Shown: piece after piece, positions 1 to 9,300 of the stretch
Position numbering within the stretch: the first letter of the stretch is position 1
Layout of the letters: each line of letters opens with the position of its first letter
Source of the DNA: Allomuricauda sp.
Lineage (GTDB): Bacteria > Bacteroidota > Bacteroidia > Flavobacteriales > Flavobacteriaceae
Assembly (NCBI GenBank): GCA_030148305.1
Contig: JASBTS010000104.1
Span: 1 to 35,767, forward strand
Reading direction: 5' to 3'
DNA: 35,767 bases
The notes under the pieces: model-generated
Told to the model about the DNA's origin: nothing
What the model saw: the letters and a program-made list of their open reading frames with translations, nothing else
Databases searched by the model: none
Position numbers and translations under genes: made by a program

Positions 1-350
1 AAATAATCGATCACTACAGAAGGGAAAATACGTACTACCGAAAAATGGAAAGGAGCCATGTCCGCATTGTGGACAGGGAGGGTATCTATCGGCTCGATCA
101 AATGACCAAATCAGATGCATCCCATCTTGCCGATTATCGTTTAAACGTGAGGGAACTATTTGAAGTATTGAATGAGGCCGTCAGGGGAATGAGCCATATG
201 GAATCCTCCATATATCAGTTGAAGATCGTACAGGATTGCACCACACAGGAAATTTGTAAAAAAATGAACATCTCACGGGAATCCTGTTGGGTCACCACCC
301 ACAGGGTTCGTAAAAAACTGAGTCAGATCGACTATTTCAAAGCGTCTTGA
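1..350 (+). CDS. ECF RNA polymerase sigma factor, C-terminal part
   Basis: The reading frame is open from base 3 to the stop at 348-350, so the gene begins left of the window; an internal ATG at 45 is not a credible start. The first visible residues (IIDHYRRE) resemble the region 2 to region 4 linker of ECF sigma factors. The last 60 or so residues form a sigma-70 region 4 helix-turn-helix, with TTQEICKKMNISRESCWVTT followed by HRVRKKL, which in the family contacts the -35 element. Family knowledge says such factors are usually paired with a membrane or zinc-binding anti-sigma factor, but no such gene follows here: the next gene is an AraC-type regulator 265 bases on. The regulon cannot be inferred. 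Confidence 0.82.
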   Translation, partial: IIDHYRRENTYYRKMERSHVRIVDREGIYRLDQMTKSDASHLADYRLNVRELFEVLNEAVRGMSHMESSIYQLKIVQDCTTQEICKKMNISRESCWVTTHRVRKKLSQIDYFKAS

Positions 351-392
351 AGTTCAATGGTTTATGCCAATCAAAGAACATAAGTATTTGAT

Positions 393-412
393 ATAATAAA
401 ATTTTTTATTAT
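393..412 (+). terminator. AT-only hairpin downstream of sigma factor
   Basis: ATAATAAA (393-400) and TTTATTAT (405-412) are perfect inverted repeats around a 4-base loop, about 40 bases after the sigma-factor stop. The stem has no G or C and there is no long T-run after it, so a termination role is only a guess. Confidence 0.2.
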
Positions 413-615
413 GCTGGATTATTATTTCCAATTTCCCAAGACCCACCACTTCCAAATTTTGATATCCTTGCGATTAAACTTTCTAAATTCATCATAAATT
501 TTTATCAGGGCTTATCTGTTGAATGATCTAATTCCAAAAAGTGAAGATTTTTGCCAAATAGTTAAACATCTTTCCTTTTTTGGCTACTTTTAAGGACGAA
601 TCCATAGCTCTTATT

Positions 616-1461
616 ATGAAATTGGAATACAGCAGCCTTAAGGACGATGGATCTTTGATTTTGACAAACTTCAATTGTTCCCCGTCGCTCCATTTATTAA
701 GGGAAACGAATCTTTATAAGATAATCTGGTCCCTCGAGAAAATTGTAACTTTTCAAGTGGACGGCTATCAAATCAACCTAAAAAAGGATGAGGTCCTGTT
801 CTGCACCCCGCTCAACATCGTTCGCATGGATAAGGATACTCGTGACCTAATGGCCATTGTCTTCAATAGGGAATTCTATTGCATCCGGGATCATGACCAC
901 GAAGTTTCCTGTAACGGATTTTTATTCTTCGGATCTTCCCATCCTCCAATAATAGAGCTGAGCGAAAGGGAAAAGGAAAATTTTAAGGTACTCTTCCGTT
1001 TTTTTAAAGAGGAATTTGAAACCAAGGATCAGATACAGGGTGAGATGCTGAGAAACTTGCTCAAAAGACTTTTGATTAAATCAAGCAGGTTATTGAAGAA
1101 AGGTCTGCCCGAGGCCGAAATACCCAATACACAACTGGATATCATACGAAAATTCAATGTTTTGGTCGAAATGCACTTTAGGGAAAAACACCAAGTGGCC
1201 GAATATGCGAACCTCCTCCACAAATCACCCAAGACCATAGCCAACCTTTTTCATAAATATAGTGATAAAACCCCGTTGACCGCCATCAATGAGAGAGTGG
1301 CCATGGAGGCAAAACGCTTGCTTTTGTATTCCGAAAAGACCTCTGAGGAAATAGCCTATGAGCTCGGCTATAGCGAACCTGGCCATTTTTCAAAATTCTT
1401 CAAAAAAAATGTGGGCTGCAGTCCCATTGAGTTCAAGAAAAAAAAGTTGGTTCCCTCCTAA
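616..1461 (+). CDS. AraC-family transcriptional regulator
   Basis: This is a 281-residue DNA-binding regulator. The N-terminal 160 or so residues resemble the cupin-like ligand or dimerisation domain of Bacteroidota AraC proteins (SLHLLRETNLYKIIW). The C-terminal 100 residues hold the two helix-turn-helix units: VAEYANLLHKSPKTIANLFH, then SEEIAYELGYSEPGHFSKFF followed by KKNVGCSPIEFKKK, the classic AraC signature. The frame is open back to a TTG at 580, but the ATG at 616 gives a normal AraC start (MKLEYSSL), so I chose it. The gene sits 226 bases upstream of a co-directional GAPDH gene, which makes that gene and the redox fusion after it candidate targets; this is inference from position only. 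Confidence 0.88.
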   Translation: MKLEYSSLKDDGSLILTNFNCSPSLHLLRETNLYKIIWSLEKIVTFQVDGYQINLKKDEVLFCTPLNIVRMDKDTRDLMAIVFNREFYCIRDHDHEVSCNGFLFFGSSHPPIIELSEREKENFKVLFRFFKEEFETKDQIQGEMLRNLLKRLLIKSSRLLKKGLPEAEIPNTQLDIIRKFNVLVEMHFREKHQVAEYANLLHKSPKTIANLFHKYSDKTPLTAINERVAMEAKRLLLYSEKTSEEIAYELGYSEPGHFSKFFKKNVGCSPIEFKKKKLVPS

Positions 1462-1687
1462 AAGCCCGTGCAACATCACTGGGGAACATCATTTTTGAGC
1501 ACTTTGTACATTTTGGCTATGCAGCCATAGATCACCGTACCATCGGATATTCATGTTCAAGGCATAAAGACCCTTTGAAAATCAGGCATTACGTTGAAGT
1601 TAGGCCAAATGTGCAAGCTATCGGGAATTATCGACAACCTGCTCCTTATAAAACTTCTTACCTTTACAATATCCTAAAGACATCGTT

Positions 1688-2689
1688 ATGAAAATTGGCA
1701 TCAATGGTATGGGCAGGATCGGAAGAGCCTCCCTAAAAGTAATCCTCGAAACCGAAGGCCTAGATCTTGTGGCCGTAAATGACATCGTATCCATCGAAAA
1801 CATCGCTTATCTGCTCAGGTATGACACGGTGTATGGTAAATATGCCCATGAAGTGAAACTTGAAGGACAACACCTCATCATCAATGGTCATAAAATCGCT
1901 TACCACAGTAAACGAAACCCTGAAGATTTACCCTGGCAGGATTACAATGTAGATGTTGTTATTGAAAGTACAGGATTCTTTACACTTCAGGAGGATGCAG
2001 AAAAGCATATCAAGGCAGGTGCCAAAACAGTCATCATATCCGCACCGACAAAGAGCAAGGAAACACCTACCGTGGTCCACGGAGTAAATTCAAAGGCAGG
2101 TAACACTTCTGTCTTCTCCTGTGCTAGCTGCACCACCAACAACATTAGTCCCATTGTTGAAATACTGGGCAGACGATTGGGTATAAAAAAGGCGATAATG
2201 ACCACGGTCCATGCATATACCGCATCCCAGACCACTGTGGACGGACCATCCAAAAAGAATTTTCGAATGGGCAGAGCGGGTGCGGCCAATATCGTTCCGA
2301 CAACCACGGGTGCCGCGATTGCCACTACAAAGGCATTGCCCGAATACGAAGGTAGGTTCGATGGTGTGGCCATCCGGGTCCCTATACCTGTGGGATCACT
2401 TTCGGATATGACCTTTGTTATGGATAAAAAAACAAGTGTGGAAGAGGTCAATGCCATTCTTGAGGAAGAGGCAGGAAGTGAACGCTACAGGGATGTCCTA
2501 GATACCACCAAGGACCCGATTGTTTCCTCGGACATTGTTGGCAGCCCTTTTGCTTCAACCGTTGATTTATCCATGACACGCATCGTAGATGGAGATCTTT
2601 TAAAGATCATGACCTGGTACGACAACGAGTGGGGCTTTACCAACCAGATGATCCGACAGATCATTGATATCAAAAAGCACCTGGCATAA
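1688..2689 (+). CDS. gap: Type I glyceraldehyde-3-phosphate dehydrogenase
   Basis: The 333-residue length is normal for phosphorylating GAPDH, which converts glyceraldehyde-3-phosphate, NAD(P) and phosphate to 1,3-bisphosphoglycerate in the cytosol. Visible motifs are the Rossmann GINGMGRIGR (residues 4-13), Asn31-Asp32 that usually favours NAD, the catalytic Cys148 in SCTTNN, His175 in TTVHAYTA, the GPSKK loop (186-190), and WYDNEWGF near the C-terminus. The active-site segment reads SCTTNN, not the usual SCTTNC, so the second conserved cysteine is missing. That marks a GAPDH subgroup distinct from the common glycolytic form and removes one residue available for thiol oxidation. The gene lies between an AraC regulator and a glutaredoxin-thioredoxin reductase fusion. 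Whether it is the cell's only gap or a second copy cannot be told here. Confidence 0.95.
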   Translation: MKIGINGMGRIGRASLKVILETEGLDLVAVNDIVSIENIAYLLRYDTVYGKYAHEVKLEGQHLIINGHKIAYHSKRNPEDLPWQDYNVDVVIESTGFFTLQEDAEKHIKAGAKTVIISAPTKSKETPTVVHGVNSKAGNTSVFSCASCTTNNISPIVEILGRRLGIKKAIMTTVHAYTASQTTVDGPSKKNFRMGRAGAANIVPTTTGAAIATTKALPEYEGRFDGVAIRVPIPVGSLSDMTFVMDKKTSVEEVNAILEEEAGSERYRDVLDTTKDPIVSSDIVGSPFASTVDLSMTRIVDGDLLKIMTWYDNEWGFTNQMIRQIIDIKKHLA

Positions 2690-3051
2690 TGTAGGGAACA
2701 TTGTTGATTGGGCTATCTGAGAATTTTATATCCTGGAAAGAGGAGCTTGAAAAATACATCGAAATGGATGTGGCCAGAAAATGGATAAATGGGTATTCCG
2801 AAATACTTCTGGCTGCAAAGGTAATGAGCTTAGCGTTGAAATGGTCTTTGTATAGTTTGAAAATTAGGATGGAATATTGGAGGTTGGGCCATTATTCGTT
2901 GACAAATCCCATATCAGATTCCCTGCCCTGTATCGTCAATATCTGGTTTTATGGAACATATAATATTACGGACCATCCCATCAAAACATAATATATCCCT
3001 TATGAGGGCAACAACCCGATTCGGAGCGTAATAGAGTGTAAAAACAAGCAT
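2690..3051. other. Intergenic stretch, no supported gene
   Basis: A 96-codon open frame runs from a TTG at 2701 to 2991, but it has no ATG near its start, no recognisable domain and no initiation signal. I treat the stretch as non-coding or as worn remnant sequence. The 60 bases before 3052 presumably carry the promoter of the redox fusion, but I see no clear consensus. Confidence 0.5.
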
Positions 3052-4461
3052 ATGGAAGAATTAAAATTATACGGGGCGGATTGGTGCCCCGACTGCCGCC
3101 GTGCAAAATCCTATTTAAAGGATAACGATATCGATTTTGAGTACATAGATGTTGATCTGGATAAGGATGCCACTGCTTTAGTAGAAAAAATCAATGCAGG
3201 AAAGCGCATCATCCCCACCCTGATCATCAATGGAAAAACGCATACGAACCCAGACAATGCAACCCTTGCCGATATCCTAGGCATTAACGATATGGCAACT
3301 GTAAAGCTTTTCGGGGCCGATTGGTGCCCTGACTGCCATAGGGCAAAAGGATATTTAAGGGATAATGGTATCCATTTCCAATATGTTGATGTTGATTTCC
3401 ATGACTGGGCCACTCAGAAGGTCGAATCAATAAACAAAGGAAAGCGGATCATACCCACTATCCTGATCAATGGAAAACCCTATAGCAATCCAGACAATGC
3501 CACGTTACGTGATGCTTTGCAGATAGAAACACGCAAGGAAACCAAAGTTTACGATACCATCATCATTGGCGGGGGGGCTGCAGGTCTGACCACGGCCATA
3601 TATGCCCAAAGGGATCGTTTCGAAACCATCATTTTAGAAAAAAAGACCATTGGCGGAAATGCGTTCCTGACCAAAAAAATCGAGAATTATCCCGGCTTTA
3701 CCAATATTTCAGGTCCTGCCCTTATGGAAAAGATGGAGTTTCAGGCTAGAACCTATGGGGCAGAAATTGCCACTGGGGTGGACGTAGAACATATAAAGAT
3801 GCTGGACAACAAGTTTGTGGTCACCTCGAAGACCGGAACTTATATCGGTAGAAGTATCGTGGCTGCCACCGGCTCGACCTACAGAAGGCTCCATATCCCG
3901 GGCGAGGAGGAACTGATAGGCTCAGGAATACATTTTTGCGCCACCTGTGACGGGGCTTTTTACCGTGACAGGAAAGTCATTATAATCGGTGGTGGGAACA
4001 GTGCTTTGGAAGAGGGTATTTTCCTCTCTGGATTTGTAAGAAATATAAAGCTCGTACACCGCTCCACAAAATTTTCCGCCTCTCCGGTTTATACAGAGAA
4101 AATCCCAAGGCTCAAGAATATTGAAACTCTTATGAACAGAACCCCAATGGAGTTTATTGCTGATGAAAAGGGGCTATTCCAAGGATTGAAGCTAAGGGAC
4201 AACGAATCGGGAAAGGAAGAGGTAATCGAGGCGGATGGGGCCTTTATCTTTGTCGGGCTCGTGCCCAATACAGAACTGTTCAAGGATGTGGTGCACTTGA
4301 ACAAGGGCGGTTTTATCACAACCAAAGGATTGGCAAAGACCTCAGTGGAGGGAATCTTTGCTGCAGGCGATTGTAGGGAGGGTGCCATAGCCCAAGTGGC
4401 GGCGGCCACCGGTGAGGGCGTCTTGGCCAGTTACGGGCTGAGGGAATACCTGAAAAACTGA
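3052..4461 (+). CDS. Glutaredoxin-glutaredoxin-thioredoxin reductase fusion
   Basis: This single 469-residue cytosolic protein has three redox modules. Residues 4-78 are a glutaredoxin-like domain with a CPDC active site (Cys12, Cys15). Residues 84-158 are a second, very similar one (Cys92, Cys95), offset by exactly 80 residues. Residues 166-469 are a complete low-molecular-weight thioredoxin reductase: FAD motif GGGAAGLTTAIYAQR (173-187), redox-active CATC (Cys296, Cys299), pyridine-nucleotide motif GGGNSALEE (313-321), and the C-terminal FAGDCR-type FAD motif. By family knowledge the reductase passes electrons from NADPH through FAD to its CATC pair; here the likely acceptors are the attached CPDC domains. 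After the nucleotide motif it has HRS, where the E. coli enzyme has HRR, so NADPH preference needs testing. It starts at an ATG with the first domain in register. Confidence 0.93.
   Translation: MEELKLYGADWCPDCRRAKSYLKDNDIDFEYIDVDLDKDATALVEKINAGKRIIPTLIINGKTHTNPDNATLADILGINDMATVKLFGADWCPDCHRAKGYLRDNGIHFQYVDVDFHDWATQKVESINKGKRIIPTILINGKPYSNPDNATLRDALQIETRKETKVYDTIIIGGGAAGLTTAIYAQRDRFETIILEKKTIGGNAFLTKKIENYPGFTNISGPALMEKMEFQARTYGAEIATGVDVEHIKMLDNKFVVTSKTGTYIGRSIVAATGSTYRRLHIPGEEELIGSGIHFCATCDGAFYRDRKVIIIGGGNSALEEGIFLSGFVRNIKLVHRSTKFSASPVYTEKIPRLKNIETLMNRTPMEFIADEKGLFQGLKLRDNESGKEEVIEADGAFIFVGLVPNTELFKDVVHLNKGGFITTKGLAKTSVEGIFAAGDCREGAIAQVAAATGEGVLASYGLREYLKN
3061..3525 (+). repeat. Internal tandem duplication encoding two CPDC domains
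   Basis: Segments 3061-3285 and 3301-3525 are related at DNA level with a 240-base period. Near-identical stretches include the GGGGC(G/C)GATTGGTGCCC run over the active site and the segment encoding KRIIPT-LIINGK. The resemblance points to a duplication within the gene, not to acquisition of two different domains. Confidence 0.85.
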
Positions 4462-4631
4462 AACTGAATTGCTGACAATGGAAAATGGCACCAATATAAA
4501 GCACCGGTATTTCCCAGTAAGAATCAATTCTTTCCGATATCGTAACGGATGCAATGGAACTTCTGAAATGACAGTAAAAAAGTCCTTAATGGTGAGTATC
4601 AATTCAAAAAAACAAACCCTATAGTAATCCA

Positions 4632-5015
4632 ATGGAACAGTGGTACGTGCCCATAACAATTTTGCCTGGAATCTGCCTGCTCATCTTATCCACTTCCAAT
4701 ATAATGATTGGACTGAGCAAGGAGATTCGACGTTTGCTTGCGGATCCGGATGAGGAAAATATATTAATTGAACGAAAGCTCTTACAGATGAAGTTGATCA
4801 ATCGGGCCATGGTTTTTCTATACCTTTCGGTCGCCGCCTTTGTGGTTTCCGGCCTATTGTCCGGGATAGCACAGACCATTTCCTACGATGCCACCACCTC
4901 CATTTATCTGCTCATCATAGGAATGGCGTTCGCCATGTTCGCCCTGCTATCCCTTATCATTTATTCGTTCAGAGCCGTCAAGATCAGGCAGGACCAATAT
5001 CATGATAAATGCTGA
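4632..5015 (+). CDS. DUF2721-like small membrane protein
   Basis: This 127-residue protein has three predicted membrane segments, near residues 8-25 (ITILPGICLLILSTSNIMIG), 62-84 and 91-113. A charged cytoplasmic stretch between the first two (RRLLADPDEENILIERKLLQ) ends in a positive tail. This layout, with a long charged loop after the first helix, fits the DUF2721 family, whose function is unknown. It follows the redox fusion by 170 bases and precedes a secreted protein by 65, all on the same strand. The ATG at 4632 is the only sensible start. I see no catalytic residues. Confidence 0.7.
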   Translation: MEQWYVPITILPGICLLILSTSNIMIGLSKEIRRLLADPDEENILIERKLLQMKLINRAMVFLYLSVAAFVVSGLLSGIAQTISYDATTSIYLLIIGMAFAMFALLSLIIYSFRAVKIRQDQYHDKC

Positions 5016-5080
5016 ATCGACCAAATACCGAAGATTACCTTTCCAAGGGAAAGGTATCCCGCATATCCTTGGAACCCTAA

Positions 5081-5962
5081 ATGTTTAAATATAAAATGAG
5101 AAAAATGAGAAAATTAAACACGTTTATCAATCTTTTCTGCTTCATTGCAGTACCCTTGGCACCGATGGTCTCGATGGCACAGGATCATCTTTCAGACCAT
5201 CTATTGTTTTATGCCTCCTTCGACAACGGCACCGATGCCGATTATGCAGTGGGTGATAAAGCCATCTATACGGCTAACAATAGAAAAGAAATATCCAAGG
5301 CCAGGCCTGGTCTGCTGAATCCCAATATCGCGTTGGCCAAGAACGTGGGGGTTACGGGCCATGCTCTACAATTTAAGAATAAAGGGGAGCACATAACGTT
5401 TTATCGCGCCCTGCGAAATATGGGATATTCTTCCAAAAATTGGAGCGGTGCCGTTTCTTTTTGGTTACAGTTGGATCCGGCACAAGATTTAAAACCAGGG
5501 TATAGCGACCCAATTCAGATAACCGATGTCAACTACAATGACGCTGCCCTTTGGGTCGATTTCACCAGGGATGACCCCAGGGACTTTAGATTGGGGATAA
5601 TGGGAGACCTTTTGGCATGGAACCCTGATAACAGTCAAGACGAAGAACTAACTGAGCAACGATTGGTCCGTGTTTCCTCGCCCCCCTTCAAACGTGGCAA
5701 ATGGACACATGTACTAATGAATTTCTCTGGGTTGAACACTGGAAAGGGATTTGCCGAACTTTATATAGATGGGAATTTCAGGGGGCGCATCGATCCTATT
5801 GTAGATCCCTTTACATGGGAAGAAGAGAACGCCTCCATACTGCTTGGACTCAATTATATTGGGCTGCTGGACGAACTTGCCATTTTCGAAAAAAGATTGG
5901 AGAAGGATGCCATTGACACCCTGAGCGATTTGGAGCAAGGGTTAAAGACCATTTTGGATTAG
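5081..5962 (+). CDS. Secreted LamG/concanavalin A-like domain protein
   Basis: The 293-residue protein begins with a signal peptide (basic start, hydrophobic TFINLFCFIAVPLAPMVSMA, likely cleaved before QDHLSDH). Three closely spaced ATGs (5081, 5096, 5105) could start it; all keep the signal. The mature part opens with LLFYASFDNGTDADYA and holds a typical jelly-roll order: SGAVSFWLQLDP near residue 125, KWTHVLMNFSG near 207, AELYIDGNFRG near 223, and GLLDELAIFEKRL near 265. That last motif is the hallmark of LamG-type ConA-like lectin domains, which bind glycans or proteins outside the cell. No catalytic acids of a known glycosidase stand out. It lies upstream of the large TonB-dependent receptor, so a surface role is plausible. 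Confidence 0.82.
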   Translation: MFKYKMRKMRKLNTFINLFCFIAVPLAPMVSMAQDHLSDHLLFYASFDNGTDADYAVGDKAIYTANNRKEISKARPGLLNPNIALAKNVGVTGHALQFKNKGEHITFYRALRNMGYSSKNWSGAVSFWLQLDPAQDLKPGYSDPIQITDVNYNDAALWVDFTRDDPRDFRLGIMGDLLAWNPDNSQDEELTEQRLVRVSSPPFKRGKWTHVLMNFSGLNTGKGFAELYIDGNFRGRIDPIVDPFTWEEENASILLGLNYIGLLDELAIFEKRLEKDAIDTLSDLEQGLKTILD

Positions 5963-6346
5963 GGCCATAATAGGGAGCATCGCTTTGCCTCATCTCCATT
6001 GATCATGACCCAATGGATAAACCTCTGTTTGAAATTTTGGGCGTGGGCGGTCCAGCGATATCCAGCCCATTGGAAAACTGCGTGGAATCCCACCACGATT
6101 CCATGGGACCTCCTACTACTTTTGCTGGCAAAGACAAGGGTGTGGAAACCATAATTTAGGCTGGACCGGCTAAGGAATTAAAGTAAAAATGAAATATTGT
6201 TGGCCACGCGCCAATATGAAACACAGTTCCCTTTTGCTTTAAAAAAAAATCAACTTAATGTTAAGGTGTGGGACGATGTTAAAAGTTAACACGGTCTGGA
6301 TAGTGTCCAAAAGTAGTTTTGGCCTTCAACTTCAAAAGACACTATT
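5963..6346. other. Leader region before the TonB-dependent receptor
   Basis: There is no convincing gene. A 48-codon frame (6013-6159) exists but lacks any recognisable feature. The last 110 bases become AT-rich and contain the palindrome CTTAATGTTAAG (6254-6265) and several TTAAC/GTTAA words, then a possible -7 element at 6314. This fits a regulated promoter region for the receptor. Confidence 0.45.
6314..6321 (+). promoter_or_regulatory. Possible Bacteroidota -7 element for the receptor
   Basis: TAGTTTTG matches the Bacteroidota -7 consensus TAnnTTTG and lies 25 bases before the ATG of the receptor. No good -33 TTG box is seen at the expected distance, only TCTGG near 6295, so this is tentative. 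Confidence 0.3.
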
Positions 6347-9300
6347 ATGAGCAATTACCATGTTTTAAAATTAAGGATGGTCAGGTCCTTGAAGGTCGTA
6401 TCGTTGCTGGTGGCCCTAATGGCCATGGCCAACACCTTCGGACAGGCGACAAATTCATCCATTGAGGGAATAGTAACAGATTTGAATGAACTCCCACTGG
6501 CAGGGGCATCCGTATTTGTTAAGAATGAATCCACAGGTTTCATCTCCGGTACCGTGACCAACCAAAACGGGACCTATAAAATCCAACAATTACCACTGGG
6601 TGGGCCCTATACAGTAACCGCCCAATACCTAGGTTTCAAGGATATGGTAAAGAAGGGGTATACAATCGATCTCAGCGATGCACTGACCATAGATTTCGTA
6701 TTGCAGGAATCGACAACGGAACTGGATGAGGTCGTGGTATCCTCGAACAATTTCACCAAAAGAATCGGACAGATCGGGGCATCCACAAAGATCAGTGCCG
6801 GCCAGATCAAAAACCTTCCCACCGAGGGCAGAAATTTTACGGGACTTACCAGCCTCTCCCCTTTACAGGGCGGTGGGGCCATCAACCTCGCCGGCCAACG
6901 GCGCACCTCCACCAACATTACCATTGACGGGGTCAACTTCAGGAACACGTTGACCGCGGGAGAGATCGGTAGGGGGCCCTATACCATTTCACAGGAGGCC
7001 ATCCGTGAATTTGAGGTCACCACAAACGATTATGACGTGGTCCTGGGACGCCAAGGTGGAGGGGCCATAACCTCCGTGACCAAATCGGGCACCAATGAGT
7101 TCAGTGGAAGTGCATTCTTTTACCATCGGGCCGACGGATTGCAGAGCAAGTACAATATCAGGGGTGAGGAACGGATTGCCGATTTCTACAATTCACAGTA
7201 CGGTATTAGCCTTGGGGGTCCCATCATCAAGGATAAATTACATTTTTTTGCCGTATATGAGCGACAGGATGCCGGAGAGCCCCAGACCATTGCGGATATC
7301 CAAAGTGACGACGATCAAAACCTTTTGGGCATTTCGCAGGCCAACCTTGACAGGTTTCTTCAAATCGGTAGGAGCCTTTATGGATTGAGCGACTCGCAGC
7401 AGACAGGACAGTTCGACCGGGAAAACGAGGCGAACAACCTTTTTGTTCGTCTGGACTGGCAAATTAACGACAAGCACCGTCTTACCCTAAGAAACCTCTA
7501 TAACAAATGGGAAGATCCCTTCAGTGTCAATGACAACTCGAACATCAATGTCGCGGAATCCTATTCGGATTTTGAATCCAGTGAGAACAGTACGCTTCTG
7601 TCGTTGCGATCCATTCTGTCCCCGAATGTTACCAACGAGTTCAAAGTACAGTACCAAAGGGCGGAAAGGGCATTTACACCGAACTCGGAACTGCCACAGT
7701 CCAACATCCCACGGGCCATTGTGGAGGTCTCCTCCGTTTTGCCCAATGGAAATACAAGAAATAGAAGTGTGCAATTGGGCGGCCAACGCTTTACCCCGGA
7801 GACCAACTTGGAGAAGCAATGGCAAATTGCCAATACCACCTACATCAGTTCGGGCAAATACAACTTCACCTTTGGAACGGACAACATCATCACCTATTTG
7901 GAGACATTGTTATCCAATGAGCAAAATGGACGCTTTTTTTTCGATTCCTTGGATGACTTTGAGAACTTGAGCCCTTCTAGGTATGCCAGGGAGGTCCCAT
8001 TGCAGGGACTTCCATTGGTGGAACAGACCGTAATCGATCTATCGCTTTTTGGCCAGGTGGAATTTGATATTGCCCCCAACCTTAACTTGATGGCAGGTCT
8101 GCGCTGGGACGCCACAACATTTTTGGATGCGGCCGAGTTCAATCCCGTGGTCTTCGAGGAACTCGGTATCCGCACGGATGAAAAGCCAGAGGATTTTGAT
8201 AACATACAGCCAAGATTCCAGTTGACATGGAACATCAAGGGACAAAACAAGGACATCCTGAAGCTGGGCGGTGGCATTTTTACCTCACAGCCCCATTACT
8301 ACGCCCAGGTCAACAATATCCAAAATAGTGGAACCCTATTGGGGGCTATTGATGTGACTGGGGATGCGGTTCCATCGCCTGATTTTATTTCCTACCGGAA
8401 CGATCCCAGTACCGTACCTGGAGTACCTGCCGGGGTAACCCCGTTTTCCACCATAAATGCCGTCAGTCCAGATTTTGAGGTCCCCAGTATTTACAAGGCG
8501 AATTTAAGCTATACCCACTTTTTTGGTGATCGATACAGTCTGGGGCTGAATGCCATCGTCAGCCATACCACCAATAATTATGTCTATCAGGAAGCCAATT
8601 TGGTCCCTGAACCCTTCTTTGTCACACCGAACGAAGGTCGGGAGGTGTTCGTGCCCTCCGCGACCATTACAGAAAACGGTTTGACCGACTGGACCAACAG
8701 CCGTATCTCTGATTTGGTCGGCAGAACCTTGGTACTTACCTCGGATGGTGTTTTGGACAATGTATCCCTCATCCTAGAGGGTTCCGCAAGAATCGGTGAG
8801 GATGGGTACTTGAATGCGAGCCTGACATTGAACCGAACAAAGGACAATTCCTCCTACAACTGTTGTGTGGCCAATACGTCCACCTTTTTGCCCGTTGAGG
8901 GAGATCCCAGAGATTTGAACTACGGCTTTTCCGACAACCATTTCGATACCAAACTGGTCATCAATGGAAATACCCCTACCTGGAAGGGCTTTACCTTGGG
9001 AGCGACCATCGTTGGAGAGGGTGGAACCCGGTATTCCTTGCACGTTGATGACAATACAAGTGCCAATGGTGATTTTAACCTGCGAAACGATATCGCCTAC
9101 ATTTTCGATCCCAACAGTCCCGGCACACCACAGGAGATTACGGATGCCTATAACCAAATATTGGCCGATCCCGAAACCCCCGATGGATTCAAGGACTATC
9201 TGAGGGAGAGCTTCGGTGGCTTTGCTGAGCGAAATGGAGGGAAAAACCCGTTTAGGGCCATAGTGGATATTAGGTTACAGAAACGGTTTGGTTTCAACAA

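Noticed and set aside
1987-2457. 156-codon minus-strand frame
   Set aside because: It lies entirely inside the GAPDH gene, whose motifs are unmistakable; it is a shadow.
2701-2991. 96-codon frame after GAPDH
   Set aside because: TTG start, no domain, no hydrophobic or repeat pattern that suggests a real protein.
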